Assembly: GCA_000510425.1 (NCBI GenBank)
Contig: AZKM01000008.1
Coordinates: 124,001 to 188,000, forward strand
Reading direction: 5' to 3'
DNA: 64,000 bases
Source: Eubacterium nodatum ATCC 33099
Lineage (GTDB): Bacteria; Bacillota; Clostridia; Peptostreptococcales; Anaerovoracaceae
Shown: positions 8,710 to 16,742 of the stretch, one piece after another
Layout of the letters: every line of letters begins with the position of its first letter
How positions within the stretch are numbered: the stretch's first letter is position 1
Made by a program: the position numbers and the translations under genes
The notes under the pieces: generated by a model
Told to the model about the DNA's origin: nothing
What the model saw: the letters and a program-made list of their open reading frames with translations, nothing else
Database searches by the model: none

Positions 8710-8973
8710 TTACTCCTTCCATCTCTTTAGAGTTGGGAAAAACTCCATCATCATTTTTCTTGCACTATCTTCATTCATATCTTTATTGGCTTCGACTACA
8801 TGAGGAACGCATATCTCAATCATTTCCTCCATTGTTCCCTTAAAAGTAAATTCGCCTTTCTCAAAGCAATACTTACAATAATCTTCATTTACGCTTCCAT
8901 CTGAATTTGTACCATAAAGCTCTGTTCCCTCTCCCATAGGCATGCCACAACATTGACAATATTTCGTATCCAT
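8710..8973 (-). CDS. Small zinc-ribbon protein
   Basis: An 87-residue protein with Cys pairs CQCCGMPM and CKYCFEKGEF, matching the putative zinc-ribbon (PF12674-type) family of small proteins. The C-terminal half (EEMIEICVPHVVEAN) is helical. It is the first gene after the WYL regulator and heads the ClbS/radical SAM cluster. A GGAGGAATAAAAA ribosome site precedes the ATG. Members are often annotated as transcription regulators, but the function is not established. Confidence 0.8.
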   Translation of the reverse strand: MDTKYCQCCGMPMGEGTELYGTNSDGSVNEDYCKYCFEKGEFTFKGTMEEMIEICVPHVVEANKDMNEDSARKMMMEFFPTLKRWKE

Positions 8974-9022
8974 TTTTTATTCCTCCTTATCTTTATTTAA
9001 GATAATTATATCTCACCATACT

Positions 9023-9037
9023 TGACACCATCTGTCA
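9023..9037. promoter_or_regulatory. Operator-like palindrome TGACA-N5-TGTCA upstream of the zinc-ribbon operon
   Basis: TGACA (9023-9027) and TGTCA (9033-9037), spaced by five bases, overlap the 3' end of the WYL regulator gene and lie upstream of a TATAAT-like box near 9005. The same palindrome occurs at 9974-9988 upstream of the regulator itself. The shared site suggests both transcripts answer to one regulator. Confidence 0.6.
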
Positions 9038-9934
9038 TATTATATATTTTTCTGCCATTTTATTTATCATTTTTTTAATTTGCATTCTAACTTCTTCAGG
9101 TTCCAATACTTCTGCTTCATCTCCAAATGAAAAAATATAATTATATAAGTTATAGTCATTCGGTATTTCTATTTCAGTATATAAATTTCCGTCATTATCT
9201 TCTGTAATTTCTCCGTTTAGTTCATCATATACCCTGAAAGCAACTTTTCGATCAAACTTAACTTTTATATTCACTGTATTCTCATGTGGCGTTTCTTTTT
9301 TGAGTATTACATCTTCAAAGTTGTCATCAAACTTTTCAGTATGGATTTCTAAATTCTTTATCCTGGACAATTTGAAATATCTGAAATCATTTCTGAGTAA
9401 ACATAGGGCATATAGATACCAATCCTGACTCTTGAAAAGCAATCTCACAGGTTTAACACTTCTGTCTGTTTCTTTTTCATTGCTGCTAAAATATGTGAAT
9501 GAAATAATGTTTTTACTTAAAATTGCAGATTTGATATCATCAAATGTTTTTTCATACATCTTATTGTTTTGCCAATTATTAAAGTCAACCTCTATCCAAC
9601 TGGTATTTTTCATTTTAAAGAGTGCAGAGAGTTTTGTTAGGAGCTCATTCTCACGCTGTATTGTGGTATTATCCAATCCTTGAAGAGCTGACATAATTTG
9701 CTGTTTCTCATTTTCAGACAGTAGTGATTTACTAAGAACAAAATCTTCAGCAATTTCTATTCCGCCGCCCTTTCCTTGCAGCGCATAAATGGGAATACCG
9801 GCACTGCTGATAGAGTCAATATCCCTATAAATTGTTCTGACTGATACCTCAAATTTATCAGCAAGCTCATTTGCTGTAACTTTTCCTTTTTCTAAAATGT
9901 AATATAGTATCCTAAATAGTCTATTATCTTTCAT
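9035..9934 (-). CDS. YafY-type HTH/WYL-domain transcriptional regulator
   Basis: The N-terminus (KDNRLFRILYYILEKGKVTANELADKFEVSVRTIYRDID) is an HTH_11 DeoR-like wing. The middle carries the WYL region (VKPVRLLFKSQDWYLYALCLLRNDFRYFKLSRI), and a WCX-like C-terminus follows. I place the start at ATG 9934 (299 residues), downstream of AGGAGA; a longer reading to 9979 adds 15 residues that overlap the promoter. WYL regulators sense ligands or nucleic acids and often control stress and defence genes. Matching palindromes at 9974 and 9023 suggest autoregulation and control of the downstream cassette. Confidence 0.87.
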   Translation of the reverse strand: MKDNRLFRILYYILEKGKVTANELADKFEVSVRTIYRDIDSISSAGIPIYALQGKGGGIEIAEDFVLSKSLLSENEKQQIMSALQGLDNTTIQRENELLTKLSALFKMKNTSWIEVDFNNWQNNKMYEKTFDDIKSAILSKNIISFTYFSSNEKETDRSVKPVRLLFKSQDWYLYALCLLRNDFRYFKLSRIKNLEIHTEKFDDNFEDVILKKETPHENTVNIKVKFDRKVAFRVYDELNGEITEDNDGNLYTEIEIPNDYNLYNYIFSFGDEAEVLEPEEVRMQIKKMINKMAEKYII

Positions 9935-9973
9935 CGTCTTAACATCTCCTATAATTATTATACCACAATAACT

Positions 9974-9988
9974 TGACATCTATTGTCA
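9974..9988. promoter_or_regulatory. Operator-like palindrome upstream of the WYL regulator
   Basis: TGACA (9974-9978) and TGTCA (9984-9988) are again spaced by five bases, just upstream of a TATAAT box (about 9956-9961 on the minus strand) that would drive the regulator gene. The flanks also match those of the site at 9023 (ACT before, T-rich after). Confidence 0.6.
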
Positions 9989-10038
9989 TGTTATGAAATG
10001 TTTTTCAAATCATGATAGTGCTGCTTATCTTATTAACT

Positions 10039-10157
10039 GTTATAAAAAATAATCGAATTCCACTTCTCATACCACCTCTCTTTTTAATTTTTTGCATAAG
10101 AAAAAGCGACTAAGATTTCTATTTCTTAATCGCCTTATATCTTCAGCATTTAATTTT
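10039..10157 (-). repeat. repA leader, copy B (truncated relic)
   Basis: Copy of 7144-7258: the GTG start context and ribosome site are kept, but the reading frame is lost after six codons. The hairpin (GCGACTAAG 10106-10114 / CTTAATCGC 10125-10133) has different arm sequences from copy A yet still pairs, with one G-U. It follows the AraC-family gene, just as copy A follows the radical SAM gene. Confidence 0.75.
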
Positions 10158-10178
10158 ATTCGGCTCGGAAAATTGTTT

Positions 10179-11021
10179 TTAAGCTTTAGTTATCGGAACC
10201 CAAAGTTCCATTTTGTAGTCTTTGCTATCCATATCACCTTCATAATAATATTCAAAGTCAGGTTTCCCTGAATGGACATAGCCATGCTCAGGGAAAAATA
10301 CTTCCATCGCATATTTCCAACCATTATGAATGCAATCCGGAACAGATCCTGTTAACTCTACAACGGCATACTCTGCTTTTTCAACTTCTAAAACATCTAA
10401 ACCCATGCTTCTTGCTTTGTCTACATCATTAACGATATAACCCGCCATATAGTTTATTGTACTCGGGTTTTCCACATCATGGCAAACACCTACACTCTGA
10501 CCGCTCCCCAAACTTGCAAGTTCATCGTGGCTATATTTTTCATATAGTTTACCCCAGACACTCGGACATAGCGATGAATTGATGTTTTGTTCATTTACCC
10601 CTGCAACTGTAAAGGCTTTTTTCTTTTGAATTGTAATGTTCATGCTTCTTCCTCCTCTTACACTTAGTGCTAATTGCACTCGTGAGACTAATTTGAATGG
10701 TTTCCCATTTCTTACCTCCGAAGGAGTAAATCCATGAAAATTCTTAAAAGCTGTTCCAAACGAATCTGATGACTCGTATCCAAATTTGAAGGCAACATCA
10801 ATAATCTTTTCGTCCGTATCTCTTAATATAATGGCTGCTTCCGTCAATCTTCTGCTTCTTAGATATTCTGAAAGCGTTGTTTCGGTCAGAATAGAAAACA
10901 AGCGGCTGAACATTGAATAAGAGTATCCTGATAACTGAGTTACTTTCTTTTCGTCAATTTCATCATCAAGAACTGTTTCAAGGTAATCAAGCGTATTGTT
11001 AAACGACTTGATAATATTCAC
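10179..11021 (-). CDS. AraC-family regulator with GyrI-like effector-binding domain
   Basis: About 280 residues. The N-terminal 110 residues form two AraC helix-turn-helix motifs (VTQLSGYSYSMFSRLF; IIDVAFKFGYESSDSFGTAFKNFHGFTPSEVR). The rest is an AraC effector-binding/GyrI-like domain (FTVAGVNEQN, ending YYYEGDMDSKDYKMELWVPI). The best start is GTG 11019-11021 after AAAGGGGG; the frame is open to an ATG at 11096 but that part covers the promoter. Such regulators respond to amphipathic drugs or small toxins. It is the most downstream gene of the accessory block and is followed by the repA-leader relic. Confidence 0.87.
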   Translation of the reverse strand: MNIIKSFNNTLDYLETVLDDEIDEKKVTQLSGYSYSMFSRLFSILTETTLSEYLRSRRLTEAAIILRDTDEKIIDVAFKFGYESSDSFGTAFKNFHGFTPSEVRNGKPFKLVSRVQLALSVRGGRSMNITIQKKKAFTVAGVNEQNINSSLCPSVWGKLYEKYSHDELASLGSGQSVGVCHDVENPSTINYMAGYIVNDVDKARSMGLDVLEVEKAEYAVVELTGSVPDCIHNGWKYAMEVFFPEHGYVHSGKPDFEYYYEGDMDSKDYKMELWVPITKA

Positions 11022-11163
11022 TTCGATTCCCCCTTTCTTTTGGTTTATTTTAGTATAGATGAAGATTTCTTTTCTTACCCTACAGTATCCGTACAAATTT
11101 TATAGGCTTCATCTCATAGAAACTTATACCTTGCTAAGTTCAACAAACTGAAGATTGTCTGTC

Positions 11164-11478
11164 TCATTTAGCTTTCTTGGGTTTCTTTTCGGGCAGCTCC
11201 GCATACATACCTTCCAGTAGTTCTGTAATCAAATCCGTATCCTCAAATCTGTCGAATACATGCACCAATATCTTTGAACCTTCATAGGGATAACGCAATT
11301 CTGAGTCTGTAAGAAGTTTATCAGTTGTCGGCGTTCTCTTCATAAACAGTTCATTATCACAAATATCACCTATCAACTTACCATTAAAATATACAAGGTA
11401 TCCACCCATCATGGATTTTATGACAATATCACCTGCTACGGAAAAAACCTCACGAACAAATTCATTAAATTCATTCAT
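11164..11478 (-). CDS. TfoX N-terminal-domain protein
   Basis: A 104-residue protein matching the TfoX/Sxy N-terminal domain family (VREVFSVAGDIVIKSMMGGYLVYFNGKLIGDICDNELFMK). It starts at ATG 11478, six bases after AAGGAGGT. Stand-alone versions are common in Firmicutes and their role is unknown; this is not evidence of competence. The C-terminus is lysine-rich (EKKPKKAK). Confidence 0.8.
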   Translation of the reverse strand: MNEFNEFVREVFSVAGDIVIKSMMGGYLVYFNGKLIGDICDNELFMKRTPTTDKLLTDSELRYPYEGSKILVHVFDRFEDTDLITELLEGMYAELPEKKPKKAK

Positions 11479-11535
11479 TATGATTACCTCCTTCAAATAT
11501 TCCTTACTTGATGACATATTTTTCCCTATTTACCC

Positions 11536-11964
11536 TCAAAATTTCAGCAATCCATTTTCGTCAAACTTAAAATTTGAACTCCATACAACTTCCCAATAAT
11601 ATACATCCAAATCAGAGAAATACGCGTGATAACCACCCCAAAAAGCGTTTTGTGGTTCTTTTACAATTCTTCCACCAGCATTTCGCACTAATTCAATTAC
11701 ACTATCAACATCTTCTTTATGTTCAACATTGCAGGCTAATGTAATTCCGGTAAATCCACTTCCCTTTGGTGGATTATTTTCATCAATATCTTTTGCTAAT
11801 TGTTCCAAAGGAAATAGTTCAAATTTTGTTCCCGGAGTATCGAAAAAACATACCGGCGGATTATTTTCTTTACAGTCAGTCTTATATCCTAAACCATCTC
11901 TGTAAAACTTTATTGACCTTTCCATATCTCTAACACCTAAACAAATACAAGTAATCTTATTCAT
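11536..11964 (-). CDS. VOC-superfamily (glyoxalase/bleomycin-resistance-like) protein
   Basis: A 142-residue protein with the paired beta-alpha-beta-beta-beta units of the vicinal oxygen chelate fold. The N-terminal ITCICLGVRDMERSIKFYRDGLGYK and the C-terminal GYHAYFSDLDVYYWEVVW with its terminal Glu ligand are clear. It starts at ATG 11964 after TGGAGGT. The family includes isomerases, dioxygenases and antibiotic-binding proteins; the substrate is not evident. It lies in a row of small cargo-type genes. Confidence 0.82.
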   Translation of the reverse strand: MNKITCICLGVRDMERSIKFYRDGLGYKTDCKENNPPVCFFDTPGTKFELFPLEQLAKDIDENNPPKGSGFTGITLACNVEHKEDVDSVIELVRNAGGRIVKEPQNAFWGGYHAYFSDLDVYYWEVVWSSNFKFDENGLLKF

Positions 11965-12022
11965 TGCTACCTCCATAATTTCTAATTTGTCATATACCTT
12001 TATAATTTAGGTTTAGGTTTTA

Positions 12023-12802
12023 TTAATAAATATTGTTTTTCAAAAATGGATTAACCAGAGCCATCCACTCTAAAGGTAGATAAGCTGATAAATATCCATG
12101 ATTATAACCTTTAGCTTCATACAGAGTACAATTGGGATGCATTTCCTTAAATAGCTTAGCCGACTCATTAACGCAACTCATTTCTTTTTCACCATAAATA
12201 TATAAAACCTGTGCTTTACTTTCTGTAATAGCATTTTTAAGTGTATATCCTCCCATATATGTTTGGTACATAGTAACTAATGTTTTAATGGGAATCCTTG
12301 GCATATCCTCCATATAGTAGTTTTCTATTTCTTCTGGATAAGCCATATTGGGATACATTTTTTTCATTAAACTCAACTGGATTTTGCTTGCCACTTTGCT
12401 AAACATAAGTTTTCCAAATAACTTTACAATAACTATACTAATTCTTGCTAATTTGTGTTGAGGAATATAAATACTCCCATCTATTATTGCTTTATGAGCT
12501 ATATCACTATCTAATGATAATAACTCAATTGCAATTTGACCACCCAGCGAAACGCCACCCACAGCAAACAATTTCCCATCACAATTATTCTTTATATAAT
12601 CCATAATTTGCAGTGCAGCATCTTCGGTTGAAATGTAATCTTTTTGATGTTCTTCTCCATGACCATTAAGTGTTGGTAAAATTACATGGTATTTATCGGA
12701 TAACATTTGAGCTTGCCGAAGATAATTCCACCAGGAATTACCTCCGCCATGTATCAATAATATATGTGGAAAATTTTTATCACCAAATTCATGAAATATC
12801 AT
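12023..12802 (-). CDS. Alpha/beta hydrolase
   Basis: About 259 residues. The oxyanion region HGGGNSWWNY, the nucleophile elbow GVSLGG (Ser near 85) and a C-terminal His in GYNHGYLS outline the catalytic triad. The start at ATG 12802 follows AGGTGA; GTG or ATG a few codons earlier are alternatives. It lies about 20 bases downstream of the Cys-rich hypothetical gene, so the two probably share a transcript. Substrate unknown. Confidence 0.82.
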   Translation of the reverse strand: MIFHEFGDKNFPHILLIHGGGNSWWNYLRQAQMLSDKYHVILPTLNGHGEEHQKDYISTEDAALQIMDYIKNNCDGKLFAVGGVSLGGQIAIELLSLDSDIAHKAIIDGSIYIPQHKLARISIVIVKLFGKLMFSKVASKIQLSLMKKMYPNMAYPEEIENYYMEDMPRIPIKTLVTMYQTYMGGYTLKNAITESKAQVLYIYGEKEMSCVNESAKLFKEMHPNCTLYEAKGYNHGYLSAYLPLEWMALVNPFLKNNIY

Positions 12803-12821
12803 ATTCATCACCTACACAACT

Positions 12822-13265
12822 TCAAATTTCTCTTTCCGACATATATTTTTGTATTTCGTCAAAAGTTAATTTTCTAACCTGCGTATTAGAATACTCATTA
12901 TATTCTTCAACTCGAAAAATAGGAGACATCGTTTCACAGATTTTATCTTTATTCTTTCTCAGATACACTTGCAAGTCTTCATTATCCGCAAAGATTTTGT
13001 ATGATAATCTGCTATTCTTACTCTTAATCTCATAGATTCCACAAGATTTTTTCATTGTATAATCAGCAGTTCTCAAATATAACTTAGCAATTTCTAATGA
13101 CCTGAAAGGAAAATTCCATCGCTGTAAACCTCGATTTTGATCATGCTCAATACAAATGCATCTACCACAAGTACCACAGATATATTGTGTATGATTTTCC
13201 AAGCAATCAAATGGGTTTAAAAGTGGTGTTATTCTACTATTATCAACATAACATTCTTTGCACAT
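12822..13265 (-). CDS. Conserved Cys-rich hypothetical protein
   Basis: 147 residues. The N-terminal third has CKEC, CLENHTQYICGTCGRCICIEHD, likely a zinc-binding knuckle, followed by an alpha/beta region without a recognisable catalytic motif. It is the first gene of the accessory block that continues with the alpha/beta hydrolase. I do not recognise a function. Confidence 0.6.
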   Translation of the reverse strand: MCKECYVDNSRITPLLNPFDCLENHTQYICGTCGRCICIEHDQNRGLQRWNFPFRSLEIAKLYLRTADYTMKKSCGIYEIKSKNSRLSYKIFADNEDLQVYLRKNKDKICETMSPIFRVEEYNEYSNTQVRKLTFDEIQKYMSEREI

Positions 13266-13301
13266 TCCAATATCACGCTCCCCCTGTAAATTTGCATTTG
13301 T

Positions 13302-13586
13302 CTACACTGCTTTAATCTTCTCATTTATCAATTCAATAAACGCTATCACAGTCGCTCCTATCATTGGAAGTCCATAGGGAATTAGAAAAAATCCGATGAT
13401 GAGTGCTTATATTGCTGCTTTTGGATTGTGTAGCATAAAGAATGAACCAAATGCTACAAACACACAGATTGTCGTTACAATATAAAGTAATGCCGTTCCA
13501 ACTCCAAGCAGGAATGTCAGAAAAGCTGTCAAAATTGATAAGACAAGACTAATCGGAAATAAGATAATTTTTAATATCCATCGCAT
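13302..13586 (-). pseudogene. Small ICE-type membrane protein (CD1845-like) with in-frame stop
   Basis: The minus strand from ATG 13584-13586 reads MRWILKIILFPISLVLSIL and onward as a hydrophobic protein with two or three membrane segments. A TAA at 13407-13409 (codon 60) interrupts it, after which the same frame continues (IIGFFLIPYGLPMIGATVIAFIELINEK) to TAG at 13302. Such proteins occur in conjugative transposons of Clostridia. The rest of 13266-13650 holds no gene. Confidence 0.6.
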
Positions 13587-13650
13587 ACACTACCTCTTTT
13601 CTCTTCGGCTTATGTGCTGCTTACAACCATTATTTTAGTCAATAGTGGCT

Positions 13651-14019
13651 CTAAGCAACACATAAACTATCAGTTTCTTCAGTTTTTAACTTTGGTAGAA
13701 GCTTCAAAACCTTTGATTTTACCGAACTATTTGCCTCTGTCATTATTATGACACGAGACCCACAGGTTGGATCATACACCTTGTTAATATTTGTTTTCCC
13801 ATCCATGACAAGTCTTGCCAAAAGTTTTGAAACCGTCTGAGGAGTGAAAAACTCTCCACCGGACTTGCCTGCATTACTAGCATAATTTGAAATTAAATAT
13901 TCATAAGCATCACCAAAAGCGTCAATATCGTTATTCTTAAAATCTCCAAAATTGATTCCTGCTATACCGGTCAGGATGTCCATCAATCTTTTATTTTTTT
14001 CTGCTACTGTTCCACCCAA
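13651..14019 (-). pseudogene. Type I restriction-modification HsdM, internal fragment
   Basis: About 85 residues match the middle of a type I M subunit ([47 protein letters not shown] motif I). After the motif the sequence changes to unrelated residues ([12 protein letters not shown]...) and stops. Upstream, the family's usual N-terminus is missing: the frame continues for only a few codons before a stop near 14072. Both ends are therefore lost, and no hsdS or hsdR is in view. The methyltransferase cannot be functional. Confidence 0.8.
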
Positions 14020-14302
14020 ACGATTGTTAGTCGTATCAACATCTTTATTTAAATTGCCGGTAGTATGAAGTTATCCTATATTTATCCTGTATATTGTAAC
14101 ATTTTTATCATTATTTTGTAAGAATTTTGTAAGAGGCAAATTTTGAAAGTCTTTCTTTCTATATCCAAGAAATGACTTCCTCTTCAGCAACAATGAATGT
14201 ATATCCCACAAGTTCTCTTTACATCAGCAAAAACCCCTGCATATGGAAGCCTTGTCTAAATAATCTTTACATGGAACATCCTCTTTCAAAGGAGACGCAA
14301 AA

Positions 14303-14337
14303 AGACCGTAACGACTAAGCTACGGTCTCATTTTTTT
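14303..14337 (+). terminator. Rho-independent terminator in the 14.0-14.36 kb gap
   Basis: Arms AGACCGTA (14303-14310) and TACGGTCT (14321-14328) are followed by a run of T. No intact plus-strand gene ends here, so it is probably left over from a lost gene. I see no other feature between 14020 and 14362. Confidence 0.6.
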
Positions 14338-14362
14338 ATATGTGCCTTTAGTATATAACGCT

Positions 14363-14641
14363 TCAAAAATCAATAAGGTTAAAACTCAAAGCTGACAAAG
14401 TAATGAAAAACAGCAGGTAATAACCTCCTCGCTCTTTATTAGCCAGGCTGACACTTTTGGCGGTTTTAAGATATTTAATATAGCTATAAAACAACAATAC
14501 AAACATTATTACCGCATTTGCCAACAAAAACTTTTTTAAAAAGATTGATGGAAAAACCCTGTTATACAAGTATATATTTACAAAAACGATATAATATATC
14601 ACGAATATGTTAAAGCTGTTTCTCAAAAAATTTTTTTTCAT
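14363..14641 (-). CDS. Small membrane protein of unknown function
   Basis: 92 residues with three predicted membrane helices (about 10-27, 35-57, 73-90). Basic residues lie between the second and third (YIKYLKTAKSV...NKERGG). It lies just downstream of the LysR gene on the same strand, with about 40 bases between. No family recognised. Confidence 0.5.
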   Translation of the reverse strand: MKKNFLRNSFNIFVIYYIVFVNIYLYNRVFPSIFLKKFLLANAVIMFVLLFYSYIKYLKTAKSVSLANKERGGYYLLFFITLSALSFNLIDF

Positions 14642-14682
14642 GAACCTTCCTTAATCTGCCTTTCTTGACACCCGGGAAACAC

Positions 14683-15564
14683 TCAATAAGTCTTGCCTAT
14701 AACATCAAATACCGTATTTATAAAGGATTGTGTTGCCGGCAGAGCTTTTTCCCCTGCACGAGTTGCAACCCCAAGAAATCTATACATTGGAGGATCTAAA
14801 GGAATATTAACCGTTCCGGCTTCATAACTGCTCAGCATCAAATGACCTGCAATGGAAACACCCAGATTGTGCTTTACCATCTGTATAGCAGTCAAATCAT
14901 TCTTGCAGGCATACATGACATTGAGCTTTGCCTGTGGAACTCTGTTTTCGGGCCAGCCCTGAATTGAGGCAGTATCACCTGTCGCATATGATATAAACGG
15001 ATATTTTATCAGTTCCTCCAGTGAAATTCTCTTTTCTCCTGCAAGCTCATGGTGCTGTGGTAATATAGCGAAAATTTCATCCTTCAGCAGCACCTTTGAT
15101 ACATAAGCTTTCTTCTTATCTACCTCCATAATTGCCACATCGATTCTACCGTTAAGCAGCTTCCTTTCTAAACTCGGAGCCTCATTTTCTACCATTTTTA
15201 TCTTTATGTTCGGGTACTTCTTTGCAAAGGTTTCTAAAATGCCGGGCATCCACGCAGTACTGATGCTGGACAGACATCCTACAGTTACGCTACCTGTTTC
15301 TTTTCCTGTCATTCTGTCACACTCCTGCTGTATAGTTCTTTCCCAGCGAAATTCCTCTCTCATCAAAGGTAGTAATTCCTCACCGTTAGGAGTCAAAATC
15401 GCACCTTTATTGGTTCTGGTCAAGAGTTTGACACCAAGCTCCTTTTCCAGACTGTTTATCATCTGAGTTATCCCTGACTGTGTGTATCCCATCCGCTCAG
15501 CTGCATTGGTAATACTTCCTGTTTCCGCTATGTTTATAAGTGCTTCGTACTTTCTGTTATCCAT
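14683..15564 (-). CDS. LysR-family transcriptional regulator
   Basis: 293 residues. The N-terminal winged helix-turn-helix (ALINIAETGSITNAAERMGYTQSGITQMINSLEKELGVKLLTR) is typical, followed by a periplasmic-binding-protein-like effector domain (GSVTVGCLSSIST onward). The target is not obvious. The gap upstream (15565-15989) faces the 3' end of the ABC operon rather than a divergent gene, so the regulator may act on itself or elsewhere. Confidence 0.9.
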   Translation of the reverse strand: MDNRKYEALINIAETGSITNAAERMGYTQSGITQMINSLEKELGVKLLTRTNKGAILTPNGEELLPLMREEFRWERTIQQECDRMTGKETGSVTVGCLSSISTAWMPGILETFAKKYPNIKIKMVENEAPSLERKLLNGRIDVAIMEVDKKKAYVSKVLLKDEIFAILPQHHELAGEKRISLEELIKYPFISYATGDTASIQGWPENRVPQAKLNVMYACKNDLTAIQMVKHNLGVSIAGHLMLSSYEAGTVNIPLDPPMYRFLGVATRAGEKALPATQSFINTVFDVIGKTY

Positions 15565-15920
15565 ATTATCCCTCTCTAATTAAATACATACCGCTCCACA
15601 AATCTCGGTTTCATATTTTCTTTCGTGCCTTATATTGTCCATACTATCACATAATCGCAAGTTACACTGTAACAAAATTCCACCGGTTTTCACTTTCATT
15701 CTATACTCGTCAATTATACCGATTTACATCAAGGCAAAACACAATATGACAAACTTTTTTCCATTATCTTTGCTAATATCAAACATTATATTTTATCATT
15801 TTACTTATTATACAAATCATATTATGATAAGTCAAGAAAGCGAAAATTTTAAGCAGTATAGCTTGCTGCAACCCCGAAAGCTTTCACATATAATGCCCTA
15901 AAATGAATAATTGTTAAAAA

Positions 15921-15974
15921 GAAAAGGTCATCTCACCGGCAAACTCATTGATTTGCTAATGGGACGACCTTTTC
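15921..15974 (-). terminator. Terminator of the two-component/ABC operon
   Basis: Arms GAAAAGGTC (15921-15929) and GACCTTTTC (15966-15974), with further inner pairing, form a long hairpin. It is followed on the minus strand by a T-rich tract and ends the operon 19814-15990. The rest of 15565-15989 is AT-rich with only the LysR promoter region. Confidence 0.75.
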
Positions 15975-15989
15975 TTCCTGATTTTGAAC

Positions 15990-16742
15990 TTAGTTTCTTC
16001 TCCCCCTTATCTTAAATGCACTCAGCAGCACTACAAGACTCAATGCCGCCATAAAAATCATAGATTGAACAAGAGGTCCAAAGTTATAATCCTTTCCAAG
16101 CCAGAAATCTATATAATTGTTTCCCAACTGAGTAGTAGGCAGCAGGTCTGAAATCCACTTAAGGGACTTTGGTAAATCTGACACGGAGATTCCCATATAT
16201 CCGCTCAAAATCATCATTGCAAAGTATAAAGCCATTACAACCCCGTATGTCGGTCCGAACTTTCTTATCAAAGTCGAAATACCGTGGGACAATGTCATAA
16301 GTATCCCCGAGAGTAAATATATTCCGAAAAGCCAAAGAGTTCCCGCTGCTAAAGTAGGTTTTTCCAATTCCATGAAGGGCACAGTTCCTGCAAAATAAAT
16401 CATCATGCAGAATGTTAAAAATATGAAATTGGAAGCCATTTTGTTAAATAAAATGTCTTTTTCCGAAAATCCAAACAGCAGAATCCTCTCGGGCACATTC
16501 TTATCCAGTTCATTTGAATATGTAGCTGCATGACTCAAAAAGATACTGGCAAGCGGAACGAGCATTGCCATTCCGATAAATATTGTAGTTACCACCTCCG
16601 GCTTTACATCTGCAGGCACATCCTTAAGTGCACTTCTGCTGATTAAGTGGATTAAAAGCACAGGGAATATCGCTCCAAAGAAAAACGCATATCCGTTGTA
16701 CATCGTATTAAGAAATTCGTATTTGATAGTATACTTATTCAT
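15990..16742 (-). CDS. ABC transporter permease
   Basis: About 250 residues with six predicted membrane helices, similar to ABC-2-type permeases (fluoroquinolone/bacitracin-type exporters). The start ATG 16742 follows AGGGGG and overlaps the ATPase gene's end by eight bases. It forms the membrane part of the exporter encoded with the sensor kinase. Substrate unknown; an antimicrobial or envelope-stress signal is the usual context. Confidence 0.85.
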   Translation of the reverse strand: MNKYTIKYEFLNTMYNGYAFFFGAIFPVLLIHLISRSALKDVPADVKPEVVTTIFIGMAMLVPLASIFLSHAATYSNELDKNVPERILLFGFSEKDILFNKMASNFIFLTFCMMIYFAGTVPFMELEKPTLAAGTLWLFGIYLLSGILMTLSHGISTLIRKFGPTYGVVMALYFAMMILSGYMGISVSDLPKSLKWISDLLPTTQLGNNYIDFWLGKDYNFGPLVQSMIFMAALSLVVLLSAFKIRGRRN

